Shown here piece after piece: positions 23,848-33,157 of a stretch of DNA of 64,000 bases. The number at the start of each line of letters is the position of its first letter. Positions within the stretch are counted from its first letter, which is position 1. Made by a program: the position numbers and the translations under genes. Origin of the DNA: Luteitalea pratensis (lineage in GTDB: Bacteria > Acidobacteriota > Vicinamibacteria > Vicinamibacterales > Vicinamibacteraceae); contig NZ_CP015136.1 in assembly GCF_001618865.1 (NCBI RefSeq), forward strand, positions 1,213,001 to 1,277,000, given 5' to 3'. The notes under the pieces are model-generated. The model was not told where the DNA came from. It worked only from the letters and a program-made list of their open reading frames with translations, and did no database searches.

Positions 23848-23960
23848 GTCTCAAGTCTCAGGTCTCAAGGTCAGGTCTGGCCTGAGACCTGAGGCCTGAG
23901 ACCTGAGGCTCCACCCAAGGCCGAAGGCCCATGTCCGAGGCCGAAGGCCGACGGCGTTTA
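23848..23960. repeat. Heptanucleotide arrays (ctcaggt and gccgaag types)
   Basis: Units tctcaag/tctcagg run forward, then cctgaga/cctgagg run in the opposite sense, so the two halves can pair into a hairpin. Three copies of aaggccga follow. They fill the gap between the IS right end and the META-domain gene. Confidence 0.7.
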
Positions 23961-23970
23961 GGATTGGTCC

Positions 23971-24744
23971 ATGCCACTCTCCACGGTCGTGCTGACGCTT
24001 GCCATCACGACGCTGGTGCCGCTGGCCGGCCTCGCCGGGGCACAAACGCCGCCCGCCGGATCCACGTGGACGCTCGTCGAATTGCCGGGACACATGCTGT
24101 CGGGCGATCGTGTGCCAACGCTGACCCTCGACGGCAGCCGCGTGCAGGGCTCGGATGGCTGCAACCGGTACACCGGCCCCTACAAGGCCGGAACCGACGG
24201 CACGTTCCGCGTGTCCGGGTCGGTGGCACGGACGAAGATGGCGTGTCCGGGAGTGACCGCCCAGCTCGCGCGCGAGTTCATGGCGGCCCTGACGCGTTCG
24301 GCACGGCTGCGACTCGACGGCTCGCGCCTCACCCTGCTCGACGCCGCGGGCACTGTCCTGGCAGTGTTCGAGGCACAGACGCAGGCACTGGCAAATACCG
24401 CGTGGGACGTCACCGCCTACAACAACGGCAAGGCGGCGGTGGTCAGTGTCATCACGGGCAGTCGCCTGACGCTGGCGTTCAGCGAAGATGGCCGGGTGTC
24501 GGGATCGGCCGGGTGCAATGGCTTCACGGGCAGCTATACGGTCGACAACGGCGACCTCTCCATCCGCGGCACGGCGGCCACGCGCAAGATGTGCGTGGAT
24601 CCCGCAGGCGTGATGGAACAGGAGTCGGCGTTCCTCAAGTCCCTGGCGACCAACATGCGCGTCCGGATCGAGGGCACCCGCCTGGAACTGCGGTACGCCG
24701 ACGGCGCCCTCGGCCTCAACGCCACCCGTACCGGCGACCGTTGA
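23971..24744 (+). CDS. Exported protein with two META (HslJ-like) domains
   Basis: This 257-residue protein has a signal peptide (MPLSTVVLTLAITTLVPLAGLAGA) and two META domains in tandem (about 28-140 and 145-245). Each has the characteristic core: GSDGCNRYTGPYKA in the first and GSAGCNGFTGSYTVDNGDLS in the second. Each also has a later 'RTKMACPG' / 'TRKMCVDP' segment, so a conserved cysteine pair is present in each copy. META domains occur in HslJ, linked to novobiocin resistance and heat response in E. coli, but the mechanism is unknown. It is a single gene; an IS element lies upstream and a repeat region downstream. Confidence 0.85.
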   Translation: MPLSTVVLTLAITTLVPLAGLAGAQTPPAGSTWTLVELPGHMLSGDRVPTLTLDGSRVQGSDGCNRYTGPYKAGTDGTFRVSGSVARTKMACPGVTAQLAREFMAALTRSARLRLDGSRLTLLDAAGTVLAVFEAQTQALANTAWDVTAYNNGKAAVVSVITGSRLTLAFSEDGRVSGSAGCNGFTGSYTVDNGDLSIRGTAATRKMCVDPAGVMEQESAFLKSLATNMRVRIEGTRLELRYADGALGLNATRTGDR

Positions 24745-24803
24745 GGCGCCGGGATCCAGCAGTCGACCGTCCCCACGCGATACCGATGACGCGGCACCGG
24801 GAC

Positions 24804-24890
24804 GCCTCAAGCCTCAAGCCTCAAGTCTCAAGTCTCAGGTCTCAGGTCTCAGGTCTCAGGTCTCAGGCAAGAGACCTGAACCCTGAGACC
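24804..24890. repeat. Heptanucleotide array (cctcaag and ctcaggt), with inverted partner
   Basis: Three copies of gcctcaa, two of gtctcaa, then five of gtctcag, followed after a short spacer by cctgaaccctgagacctc in inverted sense, which can fold back on the array. It ends at the stop codon of the TrpB-like gene. Confidence 0.8.
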
Positions 24891-26255
24891 TCAACTGCCG
24901 ACCGATGGCAACCCCGCCAGCGCCATCGCCAGTTCGCTCTCGTCGTAGGTCTGGTCGGTGAGCTTGTCGGCGAAGTAGTCCGTGTAGGCCTGCATGTCGA
25001 AATGGCCGTGCCCGCAGAGGTTGAACAGGATCGCGCGCGACACGCCTTCCTCGCGGCAGCGGATGGCCTCGTCGATCGCGCCGCGCACGGCGTGGTTGGC
25101 TTCTGGTGCCGGCAGGATGCCTTCCGCCCGGGCAAACTGCACGCCGGCCTCGAAGCAGGCCTTCTGCATCAACGCGCGCGCCTCGATCAGGCCGAGCTGC
25201 CTGAGATGCGACACCATCGGCGCCATGCCGTGATAGCGCAGTCCACCGGCGTGGAAGCCGGGCGGCATGAACGTCGAGCCCAGCGTGTGCATCTTGGTGA
25301 GTGGCGTCATGTGCCCGGTGTCGCCGAAGTCGTACGCGTACCTGCCGCGGGTGAGGCTCGGGCATGCAGCCGGCTCGACCGCGACGATGCGGACATCGGG
25401 TCCGCCGCGGAGCTTGGCGCCGATGAACGGGAAGGTGATGCCGGCGAAATTCGATCCGCCTCCCGTGGCGCCGACGATCACGTCCGGATAATCGTCGGCC
25501 GTCTCGAACTGGTCGATCGCCTCCATGCCGATGATCGTCTGGTGCAGCAGCACGTGATTGAGCACCGATCCGAGGGCGTAGTTGGTGTCGGGATGGGACG
25601 CCGCCACTTCCACCGCTTCCGAGATCGCCATGCCGAGGCTGCCCTTGCATTCAGGGTCACGCGCCAGCACGGCGCGTCCGTATTGGGTGAGCGGCGATGG
25701 ACTGGGCACGCACGTCGCGCCGTACGTTTCCATCAGCGCCCTGCGGTAGGGCTTCTGGTCGTACGACACCCGCACCATGAAGACCTGCACCTCGATGCCG
25801 AAGAGAGCTCCGGCAAACGCGAGCGATGAGCCCCACTGGCCGGCGCCGGTCTCGGTCGCGATCTTGCGGATGCCCGCTTCGCGGTTGTAGTACGCCTGGG
25901 CAACCGAGGTGTTCGGCTTGTGACTGCCGGCCGGACTGACGCCCTCGTACTTGTAGTAGATGCGCGCCGGCGTCTGCAGGGCCTGCTCGAGGCGGCGGGC
26001 GCGGAACAGGGGCGTCGGACGCCATTGGCGGTACACGTCTCGCACCGGCCCGGGGATCTCGATCTCACGATCGGTCGACACCTCCTGCTGGATCAGCGCC
26101 ATCGGGAACAACGGTGCCAGATCGTCAGGGCCGAGCGGCTGCAGCGTGCCCGGATGCAGGGGTGGCGGGCACGGCACCGGCAGGTCGGCGGCGAGGTTGT
26201 ACCAGGTGGTCGGCAGCCGTGTCTCGTCGAGCAGGTACTTCACGCGATCGGTCAT
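24891..26255 (-). CDS. trpB: TrpB-like pyridoxal-phosphate-dependent enzyme (TrpB2 type)
   Basis: This 454-residue enzyme resembles the stand-alone tryptophan synthase beta chain (TrpB2 group). The PLP-binding lysine is Lys113 in AGSHKPNTS, and the phosphate-binding glycine loop is [11 protein letters not shown]. The N-terminal extension ([20 protein letters not shown]) and the total length exceed ordinary TrpB (about 400) and match TrpB2. It would join indole and serine to make tryptophan. No trpA or other trp gene is nearby, consistent with a salvage role or a different beta-substituting reaction. The ATG at 26255 is the first sensible start; sequence further upstream is repeat. Confidence 0.9.
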   Translation of the reverse strand: MTDRVKYLLDETRLPTTWYNLAADLPVPCPPPLHPGTLQPLGPDDLAPLFPMALIQQEVSTDREIEIPGPVRDVYRQWRPTPLFRARRLEQALQTPARIYYKYEGVSPAGSHKPNTSVAQAYYNREAGIRKIATETGAGQWGSSLAFAGALFGIEVQVFMVRVSYDQKPYRRALMETYGATCVPSPSPLTQYGRAVLARDPECKGSLGMAISEAVEVAASHPDTNYALGSVLNHVLLHQTIIGMEAIDQFETADDYPDVIVGATGGGSNFAGITFPFIGAKLRGGPDVRIVAVEPAACPSLTRGRYAYDFGDTGHMTPLTKMHTLGSTFMPPGFHAGGLRYHGMAPMVSHLRQLGLIEARALMQKACFEAGVQFARAEGILPAPEANHAVRGAIDEAIRCREEGVSRAILFNLCGHGHFDMQAYTDYFADKLTDQTYDESELAMALAGLPSVGS

Positions 26256-26582
26256 GCATCCTCCGTTGATCGCCGGCCATCGTAGTCCAGGGCGAGGCAT
26301 CTGACGAACGCTGAACGCCGAAAGCCGAACGCTGAACAGCAAGCGTCGAAGGCCAAAGGCCGAATGCCGAGGGCCGTGTCTGAGCCGTGCCGGTCTCGCG
26401 CTGCCGACGGTACCGTCCAGGTGCTTACGCGACACGCCGCCGCTTACGCGTCGCGTAAGGTCGCGGCGCGGCGTTGCCGCGATTCGGCGCGATGTCGCAG
26501 GCGCCTCGCGGCACGTCTCTTGCGCGTCCCGGAACGGCCGCTTCGTTCGGGAGCGGCCGCTTACACATCCCCGGAGGAAGAG
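26256..26582. repeat. 327-bp intergenic region: heptad array, inverted repeat, GC-rich leader
   Basis: Between divergent genes. 26304-26340 is a gaacgct/gaacgcc heptad array and 26341-26375 carries gccgaa-type units. A perfect 10-bp inverted repeat, cttacgcgac (26424-26433) and gtcgcgtaag (26450-26459), lies about 120 bp upstream of the sugar dehydrogenase ATG and could be an operator or hairpin. A further inverted pair (gaacggccgctt / gagcggccgctt) follows. No gene is seen. Confidence 0.55.
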
Positions 26583-28193
26583 ATGACGCACAAGACAGGG
26601 TTCACGACGGCTGCGCGCAGGGCGATGGCATCGGCCGGAGTGGTCGCCGCTACGCTGTGCAGCACGCCCGCAGTCACGCGGGCTCAACAACCCGATCCGA
26701 CCGTCTACGACACCAACCTCGCGGTGCGCGCAGTGGCCAGCGGGCTGAATCAGCCGGTCGGCATCGCGTTCCTCGGATCCGACAGCTACTTCATCGTCGA
26801 GAAGGCGTCGGGCCAGGTGAAGTGGGTGCGTCCGGTCGGCGGCGTGCAGACGACCACGGTCGTGCTGGACCTTCCCGTGAACAGCTTCTCCGAGCGTGGT
26901 CTCCTGAGCGTCGCGCTGCACCCGGACTTTCCGGCCAACCCCGGGGTTTACCTCTTCTGGACGGAGAGCAGTACGAGCGCCGACTCGGCTGTCGCCGCCA
27001 ACGTCGGGAATCCGAACTCGCCGTACCCCCCAGGAACGCCCAATCCGTTCGGCAGCCGTATCGACCGCTTCGTGTGGAACGGCTCGTCGCTCGCATTCGC
27101 CCAGAACCTGTTGGTGATCCGTTCGTTCCAGGCCGATCCGACGCAGCCCCTGCGCGGCAACCACAACGGCGGCGTCATCAAGTTCGCCAGTGAGGGGGGA
27201 CGCGCGCGCCTCTACGTCGTGATGGGCGATCAGGGTCGCCGCGGCCAGTTGCAGAACCTCGAGTTCGGCGCGCCGGCCGACCCGATTCTCCATCCCAATT
27301 TCCCGGCCGACGACCAGTTCGGCGGTCCGGCGCCCGACCAGGCTCACCTCTCAGGTGTCGTGCTGCGGCTCAACGACGACGGCAGTGCGCCCGACGACAA
27401 CCCCTTCTTCGCCTACGGCCGCGAGCTCATCAACGGCGGCAACGCCGCCGTCGGCACCCAGCTGCAGAAGGTGTTCGCGTACGGCGTTCGCAACAGCTTC
27501 GGTCTCGACATCGACCCGGCGTCCGGCGACGTCTGGATCCAGGAGAACGGCGACGACTCGTTCTCGGAACTGAATCGCGTCGTGGCCGGCCAGAACGGCG
27601 GCTGGGTGCAGGTTGCCGGTCCGGTCTCGCGTATCGCCGAGTTCAAGGCGATCGAGTCGGGCACGTTCTTCCTGAGCCCCGGCAAGTACGCCGGCATGCA
27701 GCAGGTGCGGTTCCCGGCGACGTACCTGGCCGACACGCCGGATCAGGTGATGTCACGCCTCTTCATGCTGCCGGGCGCTACCTACCACGACCCCGAGTTC
27801 TCCTGGCGCTTCGAGATCGCCCCCGGCGGGATCGGCTTCCTGCACGGCCGCAACCTCGGGCCGCAGTACGAGAACGACCTGTTCATGGGCGCAGCCGTCG
27901 CCGCGATGGAAGGCGGCTACCTCTTCCACTTCAACCTCACCGGCAACCGCCGCAAGATTGGCGTCGACGACCCGCGCATCGAGGACCGTGTCGCCGACAA
28001 CCTCGAGAAGCACAACTTTGCTCCCCCGGGAGGCACGGCCGGTGACTTCGGGATCATCGAGAGCGAGTCGTTCCGCTTCGGCCGCGACTTCGGCATCGCG
28101 ACCGACATCAAGACCGGCCCGAACGGCAACCTGTTCGTGGTGTCGCTGTCGCGCAACACGGTGTACGAGGTGTACCGGCCGAGCAAGCAGTAG
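26583..28193 (+). CDS. Exported PQQ-type sugar dehydrogenase-like beta-propeller
   Basis: This 536-residue protein starts at an ATG preceded by GGAGGAAG. A signal peptide (to about residue 36, TRAQQ) is followed by a six-bladed propeller of the soluble glucose/aldose dehydrogenase family. Family motifs are [52 protein letters not shown] and [15 protein letters not shown]. Such enzymes oxidise aldoses with PQQ in the periplasm; catalytic activity here is inferred. Insertions of about 60 residues relative to the shortest members are seen between blades. It is monocistronic, with no pqq genes in the window. A second, cytochrome-fused family member lies at 52551. Confidence 0.85.
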   Translation: MTHKTGFTTAARRAMASAGVVAATLCSTPAVTRAQQPDPTVYDTNLAVRAVASGLNQPVGIAFLGSDSYFIVEKASGQVKWVRPVGGVQTTTVVLDLPVNSFSERGLLSVALHPDFPANPGVYLFWTESSTSADSAVAANVGNPNSPYPPGTPNPFGSRIDRFVWNGSSLAFAQNLLVIRSFQADPTQPLRGNHNGGVIKFASEGGRARLYVVMGDQGRRGQLQNLEFGAPADPILHPNFPADDQFGGPAPDQAHLSGVVLRLNDDGSAPDDNPFFAYGRELINGGNAAVGTQLQKVFAYGVRNSFGLDIDPASGDVWIQENGDDSFSELNRVVAGQNGGWVQVAGPVSRIAEFKAIESGTFFLSPGKYAGMQQVRFPATYLADTPDQVMSRLFMLPGATYHDPEFSWRFEIAPGGIGFLHGRNLGPQYENDLFMGAAVAAMEGGYLFHFNLTGNRRKIGVDDPRIEDRVADNLEKHNFAPPGGTAGDFGIIESESFRFGRDFGIATDIKTGPNGNLFVVSLSRNTVYEVYRPSKQ

Positions 28194-28199
28194 GAAACA

Positions 28200-28420
28200 A
28201 CGGGTACCGGGTTCCGGGTTCCGGGCACCGTGTTCAAAGAAACGTGGGGTCCGCTCTCCGAGCGCGCTTCCCATTGGGCCGGGTTCGGAGAACCGGCCCT
28301 ACCGCCGTCCTCGAGCTCGCAAGAACCGCTGCAAAAAAGGTAGGGCCCGCTCTCCGAGCGCGGCCCTACAGAATTTGAAATTTGAAATTCCGATGGCCAA
28401 GGCTCGCACCTGACCGTCGG
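28200..28420. repeat. CCGGGTT heptads and GTAGGGC palindromic elements
   Basis: Four 7-bp units of the cgggttc type (28201-28229) are followed by palindromic-element fragments. The best copy is gtagggcccgctctccgagcgcggccctac (28341-28370), about 30 bp with inverted ends gtagggc/gccctac and an inner cgctc-tcc-gagcg stem. It separates two convergent genes and could act as a bidirectional hairpin. Confidence 0.75.
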
Positions 28421-28445
28421 CGTCAACGTTCGGCGTTCGTCATGG

Positions 28446-29585
28446 CTACACCTTGACCGGCCGCCCAGTCTTCACCGACTCGTAGATCGCCTCGATCACG
28501 CGCATGTCGTTGCGGCCGTCCACGCCGTCGGTAAGCGGGGGCGTACCCTTGGCGGCCGACTCGGCGAGGTGATCCATCATCGCCGCGAAGTGATCGGGCT
28601 CGCGCAGGTTGCGCTGCTCGATGACGTTGCCGCGGAAGACGCGCATGCCGAGCGCGCGGCGGCTGTAGGCCGGCTCCATCTCGAACGACCCGTTCTCGGC
28701 GTGGACCCTGAAGCGGTTCAGGTTAGTGCCGTAGCTCGACACGCAGTTGGCCAGCACTCCACTCGGGAAACGCATCTGGAAGTTGATGGTTTCCTCGACT
28801 TCCACGAACCGCGGATCACCGGGCGTGCTGTACTCCATGCCGAAGACCTCGGTGGGTTCCTCGCCCGAGAGGTAGCGCGCGGCGTTGACCGCGTAGATGC
28901 CGATGTCCATCATCGAGCCGCCGCCGCCCTCCTTCTTCTTCAGCCGCCATTGGTCCGGGTTGCGCGTGTTGAAGCCCGCCTCGCACAGGATCACCTTGGG
29001 CTTGCCGAGTTCCTTGTCGCGCACCATCTTGATCATGGCCTGCGTGTACGGCTCGAACCGCAGGCGGTATGCCACGGCGAGGTACTTCCTGGCCGCTGCC
29101 GCCGCCGCGATCATCTCGTCGCAGTCCTTCGTCGTGTTGGCCATCGGCTTCTCGACCAGCACGTGCTTGCCGGCCTTGTGGGAGCGGATCGTGTACTGGG
29201 CGTGCATGAAGTTGGGCAGCACGATGTAGACCGCGTCGATGTCGGGGTTGTCGGCAATGCGGTCGTACGTGTCGTACGAGTAGAGGCCCTTGTCGGGCAC
29301 GCCGTACTGCGCCGCGAGCGCCCGGGCCTTGTCGACGCTACCGCTCACGAGCCCCGTCAGCCGCGACGACTTCGTGTGTGCGAACGCCGGCAGGATGTCG
29401 CTCAACGACAGGCCGCCGAGACCGACGACGGCGTAGCCGAAGGTCTTCGCGGGCGGCGTCGGCACGGCCTGCTGGCCCGCCATGGCGGCGACGACATCTC
29501 CGGCGGCGACCAACGGCGTGGCAGCGGCGACGGTCGCACCCGTGGCGCGCAGGAAGTCTCGACGGGTCTGGGTTGGCTCGGACAT
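28446..29585 (-). CDS. Tat-exported Gfo/Idh/MocA-family oxidoreductase
   Basis: This 379-residue protein begins with a twin-arginine leader (TRRDFLRATGATVAAAT), so it is probably folded with NAD(P) in the cytoplasm and then exported. The N-terminal Rossmann domain has YAVVGLGGLS, and the EKPMANTTKD motif includes the conserved Lys of this family. The C-terminal alpha/beta domain (MDIGIYAVNAARYLSGEEP) carries the substrate-site residues. Members oxidise or isomerise sugars and inositols, or cleave glycosides by transient oxidation. It is divergent from the PI-PLC-like gene across a repeat-filled promoter region. Specificity cannot be read from sequence. Confidence 0.9.
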   Translation of the reverse strand: MSEPTQTRRDFLRATGATVAAATPLVAAGDVVAAMAGQQAVPTPPAKTFGYAVVGLGGLSLSDILPAFAHTKSSRLTGLVSGSVDKARALAAQYGVPDKGLYSYDTYDRIADNPDIDAVYIVLPNFMHAQYTIRSHKAGKHVLVEKPMANTTKDCDEMIAAAAAARKYLAVAYRLRFEPYTQAMIKMVRDKELGKPKVILCEAGFNTRNPDQWRLKKKEGGGGSMMDIGIYAVNAARYLSGEEPTEVFGMEYSTPGDPRFVEVEETINFQMRFPSGVLANCVSSYGTNLNRFRVHAENGSFEMEPAYSRRALGMRVFRGNVIEQRNLREPDHFAAMMDHLAESAAKGTPPLTDGVDGRNDMRVIEAIYESVKTGRPVKV

Positions 29586-29601
29586 GACGGGAAGGCCTCG
29601 G

Positions 29602-29720
29602 AGGAAAACAGGAAAACAGGAAAACAGGAAAACAGGAAAACAGGAGCTCAGGAGCTCAGGAGCTCAGGAAGTCGGGAGTCGGGAGTCAGGAAGTCGGGAA
29701 ATCAGGCAATCAGGCGTCCT
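29602..29720. repeat. 8-bp tandem arrays (aaaacagg, agctcagg, gggagtc)
   Basis: Five copies of aaaacagg, three of agctcagg, then degenerate gtcgggag/gtcaggaa units. They lie in the divergent promoter region between a Gfo/Idh/MocA gene and the PI-PLC-like gene, so copy-number change could alter expression of both. The rest of the gap (29721-29852) shows no gene. Confidence 0.85.
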
Positions 29721-29852
29721 GGTTCGGCGCCATTGTGCCTCGTGATTGGCGGGGTGCCCAGCCCCGCGTTGGTCGAGCGCACCGCCACGCCAGGTGCACG
29801 CGGCCTCGCGACGCGTTACTCGGGTGACAACCGCGTGCCGTATCGTGGCGGC

Positions 29853-31022
29853 ATGTCGAGCCGATTGCTCCTGCCGGCGCTGCTTGGTGCCATCACGGTC
29901 GTGTCAGCCACGCAGTCCGCGGCGCCTCCTGCGCCACCGGTGTCGTGCGCTGCAGTCACGGCGGCCAACGCCGACGACTGCCTGCGCCTGAACCACCTGC
30001 AGGTGCTGGGCACGCACAACAGCTACCACCTCGCACCGGCCGCGCCGATCCTTGCCGCGCTCGGCGACCGCGCTCCTGCCCTCGACTACACGCATCAACC
30101 GCTGCCGGTGCAGCTCGAACGGCTCGGGATCCGTCAACTCGAGATCGATGTCTACGCCGACCCGTCCGGCGGCCGATACAGCACGCCCGCGATGCTCCGG
30201 ACGACGCCCGGGCTGGAACGGCTGGTGCCCGGACCCGCGCTGCGCGCTCCCGGTTTCAAGGTCCTCCACGTACCCGACGTGGACTTCCATGTGACCTGCC
30301 CGACCCTGGTCGCCTGCCTCACCGAGGTGCGCGACTGGTCGCGTGCGCACCCGCGCCATGTGCCGATCCTCGTGATGCTCGAACTCAAGGACGAGCCGCG
30401 CGACGACCCCCGGCACATCGGGCTGGTACAGCCGCTGCCGATCGACGGTCCCGCGCTCGACGCCCTCGACGCGGAGATCCGCTCCGTGTTCGACGAAACC
30501 CACCTGCTGACGCCTGACGACGTCCGCGGCAGCCGGGCAACGTTGCGCGAGGCACTCGAAAAGGATGGCTGGCCGCGGTTGCGGGATGCCAGGGGCAAGG
30601 TCCTCTTCGCGATGGACAACACCGACGCGCACCGTGCTGCCTATCTCGACGGTCATCCCACGCTCGAGAGACGAGTGCTGTTCGTGAGTGCCGATCCGGG
30701 CTCGCCCGCGTCGGCGTTCCTCAAGATGAACGACGCGCTTGGAGCCGAGGGCCGCCGCATCCGTGCCCGCGTGGCCGAGACCTACATCGTCCGGACACGC
30801 GCCGACGAGCCGGGCAAGGAAGCGCGCACCGGCGACACCAGACGGCGCGATGCCGCGTTCGCGACCGGCGCGCAGTTTGTCAGCACTGACTATCCCGAAC
30901 CGAGCCCGTTCGGAACGGGCTATCTCGCGCGGCTGCCAGGCGCTGCATCGCTGCCGGCGCGGTGCAACCCGGTGACCGCCCCTCCGGGCTGTCGCGACGC
31001 GTGGCTCGAGGCGCTCCGATGA
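29853..31022 (+). CDS. Exported phosphatidylinositol-specific phospholipase C1-like protein
   Basis: This 389-residue protein has a signal peptide (MSSRLLLPALLGAITVVSAT) and the fold signature of calcium-dependent PI-PLC-like phosphodiesterases. Visible motifs are VLGTHNSYH with catalytic His55, RQLEIDVYADP with likely metal ligands, PILVMLELKDEP and FVSTDYPEP near the end. Cysteine pairs (32/43 and two near the C-terminus) may form disulfides. Such secreted enzymes cleave phospho-lipid or related phosphodiester bonds; the natural substrate in soil bacteria is unclear. It is a single gene between a divergent oxidoreductase and a convergent small membrane protein gene. Confidence 0.82.
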   Translation: MSSRLLLPALLGAITVVSATQSAAPPAPPVSCAAVTAANADDCLRLNHLQVLGTHNSYHLAPAAPILAALGDRAPALDYTHQPLPVQLERLGIRQLEIDVYADPSGGRYSTPAMLRTTPGLERLVPGPALRAPGFKVLHVPDVDFHVTCPTLVACLTEVRDWSRAHPRHVPILVMLELKDEPRDDPRHIGLVQPLPIDGPALDALDAEIRSVFDETHLLTPDDVRGSRATLREALEKDGWPRLRDARGKVLFAMDNTDAHRAAYLDGHPTLERRVLFVSADPGSPASAFLKMNDALGAEGRRIRARVAETYIVRTRADEPGKEARTGDTRRRDAAFATGAQFVSTDYPEPSPFGTGYLARLPGAASLPARCNPVTAPPGCRDAWLEALR

Positions 31023-31125
31023 CAGGAGCACAGGAACACAGGAAACGCCGAACGCCGAACGCCGAACGCCGAACGCCGAACGCCGACAGGAAACAGGAGA
31101 ACAGGACGACAGGAGTGCAGGAAGA
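31023..31125. repeat. Heptanucleotide array (gccgaac) with CAGGA units
   Basis: Directly after the stop codon come two aggaacac-type units, then about five and a half perfect gccgaac copies (31045-31086), then caggaaacaggagaacagg-type units. The region lies between convergent genes. Confidence 0.85.
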
Positions 31126-31144
31126 CGGGGGCGAGGCGTCTCCG

Positions 31145-31549
31145 TCAGCGTTGGGAGACGGCGATCGCGACGGCCACGTAGCGTGCGGCCTTGCCCACGG
31201 TCGTCCAGAACGCGAAGGGCAGCAGCGGCATCCGCGCCGCGCCGGCCAGGGCGACGATCAGGTCGCCGATCACCGGTACCCACGACAGCAAGAGCGCGGG
31301 CGAGCCGTAACGGGCGAGCAGCGCCGACGCGCGTGCGACGCGTGGCGACGGCGACGGCGCATGGGTCACGGCGAATCGGGCGAGCGCATACGTGGTGGCC
31401 GCCCCGAGCACGTTGCCGACGGTGGCCACCAGCACCGGCACCTGCCAGTCGCCGCGACGGACGATTTCGACGACGAGAGCCACTTCCGATGACAACGGCA
31501 GGATCGTCGCTGCCGCGAAGGCCCACGCGAACAGGAGCAGCAGGCTCAC
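31145..31549 (-). CDS. YqaA/DedA-like (VTT-domain) membrane protein
   Basis: A 134-residue membrane protein with about four hydrophobic segments, starting at GTG 31549 (VSLLLLFAWAFAAATILPLS). Upstream codons in this frame are repeat sequence and are unlikely to be translated. The motif LPLSSEVALVV and the GNVLGAATTYALAR segment place it with the small YqaA group of the SNARE-associated/DedA superfamily; E. coli relatives affect membrane homeostasis and undecaprenyl- or lipid-carrier recycling. Length is normal for YqaA proteins (about 140). Function here is inferred only from family. Confidence 0.8.
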   Translation of the reverse strand: MSLLLLFAWAFAAATILPLSSEVALVVEIVRRGDWQVPVLVATVGNVLGAATTYALARFAVTHAPSPSPRVARASALLARYGSPALLLSWVPVIGDLIVALAGAARMPLLPFAFWTTVGKAARYVAVAIAVSQR

Positions 31550-31556
31550 GGCACCA

Positions 31557-31660
31557 CCGGGTACCGGGTGTCGGGTACCGGGTACGCGCGTCGACCTGAA
31601 GGTCGACGCCTGCAAATCAGGGCATCAAGCATCAAGCATCAAGCATCAAGCATCAGGCAT
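31557..31660. repeat. GGGTACC and GCATCAA heptads with a GTCGACCTGAAGGTCGAC hairpin
   Basis: Four accgggt-type units, then the 18-bp palindrome gtcgacctgaaggtcgac (31589-31606), then five copies of gcatcaa (31622-31656). Three repeat families thus sit side by side in a 112-bp gap between two same-strand genes. Confidence 0.85.
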
Positions 31661-31661
31661 T

Positions 31662-33101
31662 TCAATTGTCGGCATTCGGCATCGCGGCATTCCCGGCATT
31701 GTCCCGTGTCCAGTACCAATAGAACGGCACGCCGATGGCGACCAGGCCGAGCCCGGCGAAGGCCTGCCGGGGGCTCGTCTGCAGCGTGTTGACGATCAGC
31801 CACGCGGCGGTCAGCAGGAAAAGCACGGGGACCACGGGATAGCCCCACGTGCGGTACGGCCGATCGACGTCGGGCAGGCGGCGGCGGAAGACGAACACGG
31901 ACGCCGTCGCGAGACCCATGAAGATCAGCACCGCGAAGATCACGTAGTCGGTCAGCGTGTCGAACGAACCCGAGACCACCAGCACCGACGCCCAGACAGC
32001 CTGGGCGACGAGGGCCCGGACCGGCACGCGCGTACGCGGGCTCAAGCGGGCGAGGCTGCGGAAAAAGACGCCGTCGGCGGCCATGGCGTACGGGATGCGA
32101 GCCCCGACGAGCGAGACGATCTGCAGCGCCGTCATCACCGACATCGCGAGCAGCCCGCTCATCAGCCCCGTGGCGGCTGGCCCGAGGAACTCGGTCGCGA
32201 CGACGGTGGCCACGGGCGAAGCCGCCGCCACACTCGCGATGGCTACGGGCGGCAGCACGTAGAAGTAGCCGGCGTTGACCGTCACGTACAGCGTCGCAAC
32301 CGTCAGGATGCCGCCGATGATGGCAATCGGTAACACGCGGCCCGGGTCCTTCACTTCACCGGCGACGTAGGTCACCTCGTTCCAGCCGTTGTACCCCCAC
32401 AGGGCGGCCATCATTGCCGCGCCGATGCCGGCCAGGCCGCCACGCGCCGCGCCGTCCACGCCTTCGCAGGTACCGGCCGCGCCGCTCATCGCGTAGTGTG
32501 ACCACGACCCGTCGGCGAGCAGGAACGCGCCGATGCCGACGCCGCTCACAAGCAGCAGCTTCAGGGCGGTGAGCACGGAGGCGACGCGCCCCCCGGTCGA
32601 TATGTCGGCACAGTTGACCAGCGTCACCATCCATACGGCCGCGATCGCCACCAGTGCGATGCCGCTGACCGAGCCGAGCCCAGGCACCGTCATGCGCACG
32701 GCATCGATGGCGCCGCCCGAAAGCGCGTTGAGAAAGATCGCCAGGCCGGTCGCGAGCGCCGCGAGCGCGCCGGCGGTCGCGACGAAGAAACGGGTCCACC
32801 CGTACAGGAAGCCCCAGAGGCGTCCGTACGCCTGTCGAATGAAGATGTACTCGCCGCCGGCGCGGGGGAAGATCGTCGCCAGTTCTGCGTAGGTGAGTGC
32901 CCCCAGCAGGCTCATCAGCCCGGCGATCACCCACACGCCGATGACCATGCCCGGGGTGTCGACATTGCAGGTCATCACCCGGGCCTTGAGAAAGACCCCG
33001 GTCCCGATGACGTTGCCGACGACCATGGCGTAGGCGGCAAAGGGCCCGAGGCCACGGACGAGGGAGATCGATGGCGTCGAGCTCGGGTCGGGCGGGGTCA
33101 C
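31662..33101 (-). CDS. APC-family amino acid permease
   Basis: A 479-residue, 12-helix transporter of the amino acid-polyamine-organocation superfamily. It starts at GTG 33101 (VTPPDPSSTPSISLVRGLGP). The first helix carries the substrate-binding glycine motif VVGNVIGTGVFLK, and LWGYNGWNEVTYVAGEVKDPGR is the conserved helix 6-7 region of the LAT/YfnA-like branch. It should take up amino acids with protons, or exchange them. It is divergent from the ThuA/EF-hand gene with only 56 bp between starts. The C-terminus ends in a polar tail next to a heptad array. Substrate is not predictable. Confidence 0.9.
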   Translation of the reverse strand: MTPPDPSSTPSISLVRGLGPFAAYAMVVGNVIGTGVFLKARVMTCNVDTPGMVIGVWVIAGLMSLLGALTYAELATIFPRAGGEYIFIRQAYGRLWGFLYGWTRFFVATAGALAALATGLAIFLNALSGGAIDAVRMTVPGLGSVSGIALVAIAAVWMVTLVNCADISTGGRVASVLTALKLLLVSGVGIGAFLLADGSWSHYAMSGAAGTCEGVDGAARGGLAGIGAAMMAALWGYNGWNEVTYVAGEVKDPGRVLPIAIIGGILTVATLYVTVNAGYFYVLPPVAIASVAAASPVATVVATEFLGPAATGLMSGLLAMSVMTALQIVSLVGARIPYAMAADGVFFRSLARLSPRTRVPVRALVAQAVWASVLVVSGSFDTLTDYVIFAVLIFMGLATASVFVFRRRLPDVDRPYRTWGYPVVPVLFLLTAAWLIVNTLQTSPRQAFAGLGLVAIGVPFYWYWTRDNAGNAAMPNADN

Positions 33102-33157
33102 GGTGCGACGCAGTGTATCCTCGCCGCGCGGGCCGGCGGCCACGCGACGGAGGACAC

